A stretch of 64,000 nucleotides of DNA from Lineus longissimus (lineage: Eukaryota; Nemertea; Pilidiophora; Heteronemertea; Lineidae): positions 868,001 to 932,000 of the forward strand of contig NC_088314.1 in assembly GCF_910592395.1 (NCBI RefSeq), given 5' to 3'. Within the stretch, counting starts at the first letter, position 1; each line of letters opens with the position of its first letter. A model generated the notes under the pieces. It was given only the letters and a program-made list of their open reading frames with translations. It had not been told where the DNA came from and made no database searches. Position numbers and translations under genes: made by a program. Positions 13,201 through 25,900 of the stretch are shown here, one piece after another.

Positions 13201-13980
13201 GCACATCAGCCAGTTGGTAAACTCATGTCAATACAGCACCCGCTCCCTTATTGCAAATGAGAATAATGTTACCCCAAGGAATGACAATGCTGCATGGTAC
13301 ATCATCATGGGAAGGAAGAAATGTCAACTTACTATAAACTTGAGGTTTCTTCATTAGAGCAATATCCTGGGCCAAGGCGTTGGCATTGGGTAGTTCACGA
13401 ATAGCAATCTCCATGCGTCTACAATGGAATTAGAGAATCATTTAACGAGATTGAAACTAGCTTCACCAACAGCTCATAAGTATTGGAAGGCAAATCAAGT
13501 TGGGCATGCCAACACAACCGTGAAGTGGGCAGATACAATCTATCGAGAATCTGGGGCAACATCTACGAGTGATACCAACATGTGTGGTCATCCCTGGTCA
13601 AGGTCAGAGACAAAACCTTTGGGGAGGTTTCTCCACAGTCCTACTTTGGCAGGCGGAACCAAAACAAACAAACCTTACATTCAGTAACTTTTCAAACAAC
13701 ATCACCAGATTAGTTCAAGAAGGATTTTAGGCGACATCTTACCTGCTAGGAAGAGACTTCGGTATAAACTCCACAGTACATGAGATATCGACAGCGTTTC
13801 CTTGCAGGAGTTGCTGGGGGAACTTGACACTACTCTGATGATATCTGAGATGAACCTGCACGATGCCCTTCTCCTTAACTGTGATTACCTGCGTCGTGTG
13901 GCAGTGAGCAACCCACGTGCCACCACTGGCATTCTCAGGGACTAACGCCCCACCACCAGCCTCGAGACTAAAGTCTAAGC
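10253..13980 (-). other. Helicase 2 (UPF1-like SF1) and C-terminus of the HELZ2-like gene
   Basis: Exons 27-35, about residues 3275-3902. Walker A is GPPGTGKTETGA (about 13,030), Walker B is IIDECGMCQEPES (about 11,985), then VVLIGDHQQLRP, LTIQYRM, motif V GSEWDYVILSTVR (about 10,770) and motif VI VGLTRAKKGLIIVGN, which spans the last intron. The stop codon TAA is at 10253-10255. An AATAAA on the minus strand at 10148-10153 lies about 100 nt downstream and may be the poly(A) signal. Confidence 0.9.
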
Positions 13981-16900
13981 CTGCAACAACAATCAGTGAA
14001 GAATGAATACAGTATAAACTACCACAAACATCCAATTTCCCATCCCCAGAAAAACGCACAAGCTTCAAGGACGTCTGTATGAAGCCTCCTCCGTAAAACT
14101 CCAGCTTTCTGCAAAACAGAGTCTGTCGCTAACGATAATAGCCATATGGCATTTCAAAGACCACCATAACTCTTAACTACACAAAGTGGCTTTCGAAACT
14201 TCTTTAGTTTCAAAGAAATGTATCAGCTGTACGTCTCAGCAATGAAAAACAAACAGTTGATGATGAAGTTAAGTGAGTCTCACCTGGATAACGAATACAG
14301 AGGAAGTCATATGACATATTGCGATCACCCATAATCAAGTCTCCACTTAGCTTGAGGTGACGAACTGTGCAAAAATCAAGAGGCAACTGGAATATTCCAG
14401 TAAACATCTCTGCATCTTGCGTCTTCCACTGGATGTGTACATTATGGATAAGGAAGTTCTCATCGTTGATGATGGCGGACTGGGCAGATTCGATGGCCAT
14501 CGCTGGTAGCCATGACTTTTGATAAGTACTGATATCCTTGTAGTTCATACACGACGCTTTCTTGATGGTCGAATTAGCAAAACAGCGCAGCGTCTCCGTC
14601 TTGTGCTCAATACATAAGCTGAATCTCGGAGTGAGGCTGACGAGCTGGATACGTGGGACCATAAGGCCTTTGAAGATCTCCATCGCCAGCTGCACCTGGA
14701 GCACATGACAGGGCTGGATATTCTGCTCAAACTCGCAGTGATGCTGTACAATCTTCATCTTATCCTTCATCTCTGATGTGACCTCTTTAGCAAACCGCGT
14801 ATCGCTGGCTAAATCTCGCACCATCTCCTTTGCTTGTTGGAAATAGTGGAAGAGGTTTGCTGCATCATCGGCTTGGACCGCTTCAAGGATCTCCTGCCAG
14901 TTCTCAGCGGGAATCTGGATGACGAATCTGTTTGGATTCAGGGCAACACACGGAGTGTTCCTCTCGCGTAGCTCTAACTCATCCATCCAGTGGCTCAGGT
15001 CATAGACCCTCTGCTGCCACTTCACGACCAGACGTGACTTCTCAGCGTCGTAGTTCGGCTTGTCTGCGATGCTCAGGTGTGATAACTTGACACCGGTACG
15101 TGCTGTTGCCATTCCCTTCTGGTCGGGGAAGGCCAGGTGAAGCCTTTGGTCTCCAACCTCATCTACGACAGGGAAGGCACTCATCGGCCTGGTTTGCAGG
15201 GCTGACCCCAGGTGGAGACTCTCAACAACTGCTTGGTACCTGGAAAGATGAAATAAAGGTGATGCTGAATAGTATATAGCTTCTCCATATATCCTCTCAA
15301 ACCAGTCATTCTTCACAAAACTGATGACAACTCAAAAGAGTAGTGTGAAGCTTGGCATATCCAACGTTTAGAGTTAGAATTCATCGATGTGACAAAGAAC
15401 TGTAAACCCAATATAACTTGAAATAGAACCTTGAGATCAGATCAGATACGTACCTTGAAGATCTTCGCATGGCAGACGTCATCTGGCCACAAATGTCACC
15501 GATCTCCTTTGCGGTATAAGGACTCTGGCTGTTCTCCATGGCGCCCAGCACCATCCGGTGGACAACGATATCCATGTAGCGGCGGATCGGAGATGTGAAG
15601 TGCGTGTACGGCATCAGGTTGAGAGAATAATGCCAGTGATCATCTTCAAGGCGTGGGTCCGAGCACACGTAAGTTGACGCATCCTGCAGTTGGCGGAGCT
15701 TCCTCTGGGCAACGCAGAGCTGTGGGTGGTTCTCGGGCATGATGACGAGGTTCCGGGCAGCATCCACTTCTCCTGAAACAGGAAGCAGAATAATGAAATC
15801 ACTCCATCAGCTTGGTTACATTTCTCCAGCTCAGACAAATCAATGAGTGATTGAATTCTATTTTATGATCTCTTTCATGCCTTTTAGCAATTCTGATGAA
15901 CTTGGATCAATGGACACCAAACCAGAACACAGTACATCCTTCAACATATTCAGTAGTTTTAAAAAGTGACAATCAAACTAGCACTCACCTCTCTCGACAG
16001 CATCACAGACTTTCTGCCAGATGTCTGACTTGATGTCAACAAACTTCCCAAGCAGTGGGTCTCCTTCCAGAGAGAGGCTGACGCAGGCACACAGACCATC
16101 ACACTCGCACACCCAGCCACTCGGCATGAACGGCTGCCGCAGAGCCACTGAGTTCAGCGCTTCAACGGCATGGTTCTTCCTCCACTCATCCAGCTGGAGC
16201 TCATTGGGTGCAAGCTGGCGACGTAACGGTGTGCAGGTCGGGTAGCGATCACGTAGATACTTTGCAACCTGGTGATTGGCCATGATCATTACCTCTGACA
16301 CGAGCTGATGAGCGTATGGTGTGTCACGATCAGCCTCATCCAGCTGTTGGTACAGCGCAGCAGTCCCCAATCTCTTGCGGCGCCAAATCTGACCAAAATG
16401 ATAAAGACTCCAAATGCTTGTCTTCAACTCCTTGGGATAGGCATCAGAATCCACCCGGAGGATCTCCTCGGCCAGTTTGTATGTCAGCTGGAATTGTGAA
16501 CGTATCAAACATCTCTTGGGCGTGACACTCACAATCTCTCCCTCCTGGGTCACGGTCAGAAAGATGCTCAAGGTCAACCGGTCCTGACCTTGTTTCAGAC
16601 TCAGCAGATTCGTGCTTAAGTTCTCTGGCAGCATGTGGATGACCTCAGCACCAGCAGAATACAACGATGTCCCACGGTTCAACGCATCTGCATCAAGAGC
16701 CGACCCTCGCTGGATGAAGTGACTAACGTCAGCAATGTGCACACCAATTATGTATTCCTCCTTGTTGGACATTTCAAATGATAGAGCATCATCAATGTCT
16801 TGGCAATCTTCAGGGTCGATTGTAAACACAACTTTACTACGATAGTCCTCCCTTCCACCTTGATACACGCTTGGTGGGAGCTGGAATTCAGGAGGATAGT

Positions 16901-19900
16901 TCTTCTCCAGCTCATTCAAGGCATCGACATGAAACTTCTTTGGAATGTAATGCTCAATATCCAAGATCTGCATGCCCTTTTCTATGGTATCACCCTGAGG
17001 TAGCACGCCCACCACGATACCAAGAGGAGAGTAATGCTTTGGCTCCCACTTCAGGTAGCGTACAATGAACAGCTTCCTCGTCGGGTTACACTTGTCAATC
17101 TTCTCATAGTGGTGGAAGATGATCTCGCGGTCTTTCGTGAATTGGTACACACAGACATGACCTTTCTTGGTTTGCTGGAGACGATTCTTTGCAGCGACGT
17201 TCAAGATCTTAGGAATGCCCCGGTTTATCGGCACCATGACTCCAGTGTTTGACGGCTCGACGGTACACACAAACATGCGATACATCGGGTTGATGGCAGG
17301 TTTGAGAATCCCAATCACCTGACCTTGAGGTGCCGTCTGCTCAACTGCATCCAACTTCTGCTCATCTACACTTGGCTCCAAGATCTCCACAACAACCTCA
17401 TCATTCTCAAACGCTCGGCCGCAGCGCAGTCGGTTACTCAACTTGATCTCCTTCAGATGTTGGTTATTACGACGGTCTAGAACCTCGGCAAACATCTTCT
17501 GTGATTTCTCGACATGAGCGATGCAAAGTTTGTATCGATCTTTCTGACGAACCAAGAGGTCCTCCAGCTGCTGACGGGTGAATTCAGAATATACCGTGCC
17601 GACATTATCATCTTCATCATCAGCATCTTCATCAGAATCGAAATCCAAACTGTGACCATCACCAGCCAATAGGTGGCGCCTTGCTGCACTTGTATTCTTG
17701 TAGTAGAGTACGGCGTGACCAGAGAGCTGTTTGACATTGATGCACTCGACCTTCAAGGCTATGTCTTCCTCCTCGTCTGCTCCATCGAGGCCTTCCTCGA
17801 TACGACGACAGCGCTCCGCTTTGCGACTCGTCCTGAAACGACAATGACATGAGCAAATACTGGCTGCACTGCACAATAAAGCTTACTCCAAACCGATAAC
17901 ATATTTATGTCAATTTCAAGAGATATGCTGCACCACTTAACTACTCAGCTGGAAACCCCTTCTTACTGAGAAGGAGCATATAAAATTCACAGCAGCGAAA
18001 CAGTTCTGTTCAAGGACTTTGTGAAGCTCCATGTAGTATACATACTTGAGAACCTCCTTGGCCAGCTGCTTCAGTATCTCATCTGGCTCGATGCGATAGT
18101 CGAGGTTCCAGTCGTCTAGGACTGTCCCTATGGCAGTCTTGAGTGACTCTGGCACGGTCCGACTGACTGGGCCACCCACTGGGCCACCCACTGGGCCACT
18201 CACTGGGCCACCCACTGGGCCACCCACTGGGCCACCCACTGGGCCACCTACTGGGCCACCGATCGAGCTGCTACCGACACCGGCATTGGCATTCACGTTC
18301 GCTGCATGATACTGGAATATAGATTATGGATAATTATATGCCTACTGACATGGATTACAAGGGACTATCATAACACTTAAAGTCTCCTAGACCATCTTTG
18401 TACGAATGTACCAGTATTAGTTTGTCCAAAACAAACACAACTTATTGGAGCTTTCATCACAGAATGTATAAAGTTTGAAATGCCTAGGTTATGAAAGTTC
18501 TGCTACGCCTCTCGAGGAGGCCATCAAGCACACACAATCATAAGACAGACCTTCACATCATTGGCTGTTATCATGTCTTCAGCTCCCTCATTATCAGTCA
18601 CACGGTCGTTGATCTGCACGATGTTGCTGCCGTATTGTGACGTCATCAACCCAATGACGGAAGTTTTCACGTTATCGAGTGTGACACTCTTCGGGAAGAT
18701 GCTCTTCATGTTCTGACAATGTTTCAGGAACACCCGCCAAACATTCATGCTGTCACCAATAGCACACAACGCTACGGGGTCTCCAACTACAGCTACCATG
18801 GACTGTGCCCGAGTCAGGGCCGTGTTGAGTAACTTCTCGTCGGAGAGGAACCCGTAATCTCCAAAGTCTCCGTCGCATCCTGTGCTATCCAAGACGAGTC
18901 TCGGCATGGTCTCGCACAGATGTCTTGTGCGCACAGTGGAGATGAACAAGACGCGGAATTCCTTCCCTGGAACAAGATATACAAAGATTACAATTCTCTT
19001 CTCATATATGGGCGAGTATTTCTTGCACATAACCCTGCTTAGCACAATAGGACAGATAGCGGTGGGGAACAAGTTTTCCAGCTCAAGTTCTAGAATAATG
19101 TTCATTGGTTCCATCTCTGTATCTTTGCACAGTTCTGGTTAAGTGATGTGCAGCCACACTTTTTTGAGACTCAGCTAAAGAATCCCGCCCACATTACCTA
19201 CCTTGGACATTGTTCACTCTTTCCACCACAATGTCCCCGAGTTCCCGGCGTCTCTTCCTCAACGCTGCTCTGATCTTGGTCACTTGGTCATAGTATGGCG
19301 TAACGACACCGATTACATCAGCACGGCGCTCTCCCCATTCCTCGGGCCAATTCTTCCAGAGTTCCTCAGCACGGTCTGTGACTTCCTCAACCTCCGCCAT
19401 GTTGTAGTAAGACGTCCCATCAGAGTCCTGCACCTCACGACCTTGAGCTGTGTAGAAGGTCATCGGGATGATATTCTCACAGGTTGGCTGCAGACTCTTT
19501 GAGACGAGCTTATCTGGTCCACCATAGAATACGGCAGCAATAAACCGCACGATCTCATACTTGGAGCGGTAGTTGGAGGTTAGGAGAATCTGAAGTGGGA
19601 TCACACTTTCCACATCCTTCGAGTGTTTCTTATAATGGTTGAACAATCTCTCCAACAACGATTGGTGGAAACACTGCTTCTTCGATTCACTGCTGTACAC
19701 CTTGGGACTCATCTGCTTATGGTCGCCGGCAAGGACAACACACGTCTGCTCATTGGCTAGTGGCAATGGCATGATGGCTTCACACTCCAATGCCTGTCCT
19801 GCCTCATCGATGAAGATGTGAGTGAAGTGATCCTTCAACCCTTCGTACCGCGACAGGATGAGCGACTGTGTCAAAGTTGTTATGACGATCTGGTGTTCTT

Positions 19901-22900
19901 GGATGTCATGGCAACCTGGTTCAAGGAACCTCATTCCATCATTGGACCGCAGACAGTACTTCAGGACCTGAAAATGAAAGTAGGACTGGTGTTTACGTCT
20001 TCTGCCAAATGTGTGTGACAGAACCATTCCTGAAATTAACAAATTGTCAAAAACTATCGTGAACATTCTTTATAAAACTCTTGAAGAGCACTTTCTGAAA
20101 GTACCACTTGTCGTGTGGTTGAAGTCATATTAGTTAAACTGATATAATCTAGCTGCAGTAGAGTGGAGATTTGATCAAATCCTTGGTTGCCATAGGAACT
20201 GGTAGGTGACTTACCACTGCTTGTACAGTGTTGACCCTCCTCTCCTTGGCGTAGACCCTCCTGATGGAGATCTGCGGTTGGCGTTTGCGGAAATCATCAA
20301 AATGCTTCGTGATGTAAAGATCAGCGGCACTATTTGACTGCGAACAGATGAGGATCCTGGAACTGGGCAGATTCTCACACAAGACCATGGTGGCCTGGGC
20401 GATAGTCTCTGTTTTCCCGGTACCAAACGGTCCGTAGATGATCAACGGAGGTGTGTAGCCGGTACGCTCTGCGGCGATATGACGTACGATCTTCATTTGG
20501 TCATCATTGAGAACCTTGGAGCTGGAGAAAGAAGAGGAAAAGTCAAGATAAGTTAGAAAATCTCCCTATTGGCTTGGAGCAGATGCGCTCATGTTTGAGA
20601 AAATAACAACCAGGTGAAGATATGAAGTATTTCAATGACTTATTCATTTCAAGTAAGTAAGCAGCAGTGGTGGTGCAGTGGAAGAATGGCGGCCTCCTGA
20701 TGAAGAGGTTGTGGGTTTGACTCCCGGCCAAGTCTCTCTACCGCCAAAATAAACTTGTGCAAAACAATTTGGTGTCAATACTGACCTGAGTTTGAGGTGA
20801 TGTTTCTCTGTCAGTTCAGGCCTGATCTTGGTCACATCAGGGAAGACGATGTCCGTATTCTTCAGCTGATCGACAGCAAAGTGCATGAGGCTGAACGGCA
20901 GACGGTTCATCTGGAACTGGATCTCAATATTCACGGTGTTGTTTGCCTCCAACTCCAACTCTCCACAACAGACAGGGGACAAGCACAGATAGATGTAATC
21001 ACGCCCCCGGCCATCGTAGTCAAAGTTCTCTTTCTGGACCACCGTCGCCTCGTAAACTTTTTGATTGGAGTTGTTCTGAGGTGCTATGAGGACGGTCTGA
21101 ACACTTGAGAGGATGAGCTTTCCAGCATCGGTGTCGTCACTGAGTTCCTCGTTGAGGGGGACACGCGCAAAGAGCTCACCGGGCCGGGCGTAGATATACA
21201 TCTCCTCACTGATGATGTTCAGGAGTTCAATAGTGGCACAAAGGTTGTAGCTGGAAAAGGAGTTCAAGGTTAGAGCTGAGCATTCTCTAATTGTAGTTAA
21301 GATTTGGCAAGATTCATTATTAAACCACTGAAGTCTGCCCTTCAGACTACATAACTCTGAAAGACCAGCAGTGAGCCAAGAGAGACCAGCAGTGAGCCAA
21401 GAAAACAGAACATAAGAGCAGACGTACCTTGATATGATCTGATGCCTGGTGATCTCCTCAATGTTGAGTAGTTTGTGCATCTTGTGGACGTAGTTGTGAT
21501 GGTTCAGTTCAACCACAACACTCTCCTGGGTGATCACAGCTTCAGCAGACGTCGGGGGCTGGAAGAAAATGGCAGACGATCAGTCCAAAGCCACGCTTTT
21601 GTAGATCAAAATGATCATGTTTCAATACATCAATACTGATATATTGCCAACAGGAGACTACATCCCATATGTAATCATTCTTGGACAAGTGATGAAGCTC
21701 ATTGTGGCCAAATTCAACGAAACAAACTGCAGACTCACTCTGTATTTCTTCATGATATCTTCATGTCCTTTGTTTTTGGTAGAGTCAAATCGTACAATCT
21801 GTCTGTTTTCACTGGTCCATCTGAAAATAGAGTTGGGATTAGAATGCCATCGCCAACCATGTCTTAAGATATCAATCGAGTATGATATGTGCTAATGAAG
21901 TTGGATCACATCATCCAGAGAAGAATGATACCGAAACTCAATAGATGTGGTGCAGTGTTGTAGAGAATCCCAAGAAGATGGTAGAGAGACAAATGCAGTG
22001 TTTTCTTGAACTGTCTGCATGAAGAAGACAACATACCTGTCAAACTGTAGTTTTTCCCTCAGACTCTGCACCTTTGCTTGGCTCTCTTTTGTTCCAACCT
22101 CCACAGAGATTTGGCGGCTGACGACAGGTCGAGAACCAAAATCAAACACCACCCACTGGCTGAATGAACCAAACATCCCTGAGCGGAACATCACCTTAAC
22201 ACTGTAACATAGCGTGCTCTGCAAGAGTGACAACATATTCAATCAAAATTCTGAAATTCCATATTCTGAGAATGAGATTGTATTGAAGTTTAGCCCACTG
22301 ACAATGCCTGAAGATTCTCGTCATGAAGCAGAAAAGACTATGAAACTCAAGAGGTAGTGTTCCTCAACTCAAGAGGTAGTGTTCCTCAAATGTGTTAGTC
22401 AGCAGACGTGACTACAAAAGACATACACTGTACCTTGTTGACCTGGAATCCTTCACCAAGTGCCATCTGACATGGTTTCTGTGTTTCTCCATCAAGGAGT
22501 TGGAAGTGGAGGCGATCCTTGTTGTAGAGCATGGAAACTCTCTCCAGGGTCTTGCCAACCTGAAGAGGGACACAGATGATCAAATGATGATTGAGGGAAC
22601 AGAAGTGAAGTAGAAAGCAGCTCCTCTCCTGCAGTGTCTACATGGCTGTTGCGTGTAGTGTAATCACTGTATCCAGTGTGGTGCCATACAGATCGAGTGA
22701 CATGAACTTCCAGCAAAATATCAACAGGGAATTTGACTTACCACATCGAATGTCCAGACACACATCTCTCCCTTGTTATCTTTGTAGACTGTCATTGGGT
22801 CTTGGGTGGTTATCTGTGCTCCTTCAATATCCTCAGCAATCTGAAAGAGAAATCATCTTTCCATTTCTGCTGTCAAATTCAAGCCTCCTCACAAGGAGAA

Positions 22901-25900
22901 AACCCCCAGAAATCCTCAAAATCGGAAAAAGTGACATGCCATGGTAAACCCAAGTGGCCGCCAGTCTGTCAACTCTTTGTTATAACCAAGAGACTCACCA
23001 CAGAAATGGGCGAGTCAGCACTCTCGTAATCATCGACGAGCGTATCCATGTAGGAGAACATGTTCTCTTTCTTGGCCATGTCTAGCTTCATCTGGCGCCA
23101 CTGGAACCTCTCCTTCCACTCGTCGAGCTCCTCCTGACTGTGAGCAAATGGGCAGTTGTTGTGCATGTCCTCAACGTTCGAGTAGCAACAACGGCCAACA
23201 GAGTGTCTGCAAGACAATTACAGTTTATTCATAAACTACGTGCTCACATTGAACAACAGAATACAGACCAGACCAGCAACATTAAGCTTAATGATAAGGT
23301 ACACATAGTTCTTTGAAAATGAACCTCGGAATGACATCTGGGAGGTGGTGTAGCCCCGAACACTGCTGCCTTCACAATGAAGACAGACCAGCCGGCAGCT
23401 AGAGGAGTCGATCTCTCCAGATGATAGTTGACTGATGACCTGCAGGTTATGAGACGAGAACTTGTTCAGTACTTATCAAAGCATACATACTTGTTGCAGA
23501 GTTTGTAGTTGCCGTGCATGACTCCCCACGGCGGCTGGCGATAGTTCCACTGATGTTCCTTGTCAGAGTTCACATTGAACATATGCTTCTCAGATGAGCA
23601 ATGGTCCTCCCACTGTTTCTGGCTGTTACACGTTCGTGAGCAGTATTTGCAGTAGTATGCGTTCAGGATGAATGCAGGGTTCTTCGTGATTGGCTGTGCA
23701 CCTCTTGTAGTAGCCACTGGTGCTTTTTGTGCAGAGACTACTGATGTACCCTGGGTAATCTTGGGCTTTGCAGCGGTAATGTCGGCATGTGTTCTGGAGC
23801 TGACTTGTATGAGTTCTTCAAGGGTCAACACTGAAAGATACCAGAGGAAGATAGAATGAAAACAAGCACCAGGGATCAGGGTCAGCATGTATCTTCATCC
23901 AAGGCTAAACATTGCATTATAATTTGTCAACCAATGGGAACTTGAGGTATCCACCTACCCTTATTAGCCACCTGCCAAGTCCACACCTCCTTCTCCTCCT
24001 CGGTGTGAGCGTACCGACACTGGTAGTGACGACATTGCTTCTTCTGCTGGAAATACTCGCAGATAACAAACCTGTGTGGAAGAGATTTGAATGAGAACTG
24101 AACAGACGTAAACATTCTTGATTTTGAATTCGACAACTTTTTGGAAAAAAATTCTAAGTGAAATTTTTTTGAGACCATCCATCTTTTCTTTTTTTAAGGC
24201 CAAAAAAATCTCAGTTGAAAATTGTTTTGACTTAGAATTTTTGGTATCAGGATCTAGGACTCGGCCCAAAATATTTCTGAAGGAAATTTTTGAGAAATTT
24301 ATTTTTGACTGAAATTTTTTTAACCTTGAAAATTCCGTTGAACAGGCCAAGGCGGCCAGGCCAAGGCGTCAAAAATTTGTTGGGACTTTAAAAAAAAATT
24401 TCGAAAAAATTTTGACTTAGAAATTTTTTCGAAAAAAATTTGAACTTGGAAATTTTTTTGAGAAATTTTGTTTAACCTTAAGATTGTTCCGCATGTTCTG
24501 CATCTGCAGTAGACCCACTGAACCACACTGGTCGTGACATGATAGGGACACCTTATTTAGGCTAACTGATGAAGTGATACACCTACCTTGAAACTTTCTC
24601 AGAATTTGGCGGCAGTTTCCTTATCATTTTATTCTGCGGCAGACGGAAGCCAATCTTGTTGAGGTCCCAGTCATGCCCTGATCCAGCACACTTATCACGC
24701 TTCTCATCCTTGCCAACCTTACGTCCCTGCTTCCAGCACAGCTCACACACGAAGATGATCCTGAATGGACACTGCAGCATCTTCCAACCGACTCTCTCCA
24801 GGTTGAGCTCACTCTGGGATGAAGAGCTGGAGCTTGGTGACGGTGCTGCAGCTCGGGCCATGGTCGCCTGGGCCAAATTACTCTCGGAGCTGTTATTATA
24901 TGTAGGCATGGGCATGGTGGGCTGAAAAAATGGTGATTTCAACTCAATTTCATGTCACAATTCATCAAATGTTTTCGAATTCCATACCAACTAATGTTTT
25001 AAGCACAAATACTTTTTATGACTTTTCTGCTGCATAACACGATAAGTGGAAAAACTTCAATGACTTACCGGTTGAGGGATTTCTGAATCCTCTAGTACTT
25101 TAATGATTTCTTCCTGGGTGAGTTCCATGTCACGTTCAACCAACCAGACATCACGCTCCACGATACTGTGAGCAAATGGACACCCAAATCCAAACCTGCC
25201 CGGACAATACTGGAGTTTGCTGCACATCTTGAAAAAAGCAGTCTTGTGTTTGAAATGACGTTTACCAATTGGGATGAATTCACCGTTCGATCTGATGTGT
25301 ACCATCATTTTGTTTTCCTTCCAGGGATGCTGGGCTGTGTAGCAGACGCCTTGGCCTGGCCGCTCCTCGCTGAGGCGAGGCGGGTTACCAAAGAAACACC
25401 TCGAGCACAGGAACTTCATATCGCCGCTGTGTTTGGCAAGAAGTTCTAAGCTGTAGCCCTTTTGTTGTGCAACACTACGATTCGAAAGGATAAACTCAGT
25501 TATGTTGAATTTGCCATCTTTTTCCAGAGTCCAGAGCAGCTGCTCATCGGTGTTGTGCGCAAATAGACAGAGTTCTTGTGGAACACGACACTGGCGTGGT
25601 GGTGTGTTCGTGTAATGAATACACAGCTTGTACTTGCCGCCAAACATCCTGTGATTACCCCGCCTCTCCCTCACCCACCGCCAATAACGATCGCCCTTCC
25701 GCATCACAGCCAACACATTCTCACCACATTTATGAACTTCATTCTCAATGAAAACATAACACCCATGAAGTCCGGTATCTTTCAGGCAATTGACACACCC
25801 AATTTTCCAATTGTGGGTCTTCGATAATGGGAAGGGAGTCAGCTGCTTAGTATCCATTGGGTAGGATTGCATCATGGGACCACTGGATGCCATATAACTG

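Larger units (their letters stand above)
18551..22840 (-). other. Helicase 1 (UPF1-like SF1) of the HELZ2-like gene
   Basis: Exons 14-22, about residues 1288-2145. Walker A is GPFGTGKTET (about 20,430 down), Walker B is FIDEAGQALE (about 19,815), motif III region is VVLAGDHKQMSP, and motif VI is NTALTRAQSMVAVVGDP (about 18,800). All NTP-binding residues expected of the UPF1/HELZ group are present, so the ATPase should be active. The preceding exons (22.8-20.8 kb) look like the beta-barrel and stalk insert of this group. Intron copies of 22-bp duplications and a SINE-like sequence lie within the module. Confidence 0.9.

Noticed and set aside
16021-17252. Plus-strand open frames across the RNB exon
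   Set aside because: They are shadows of the 1.85-kb RNB coding exon on the minus strand.
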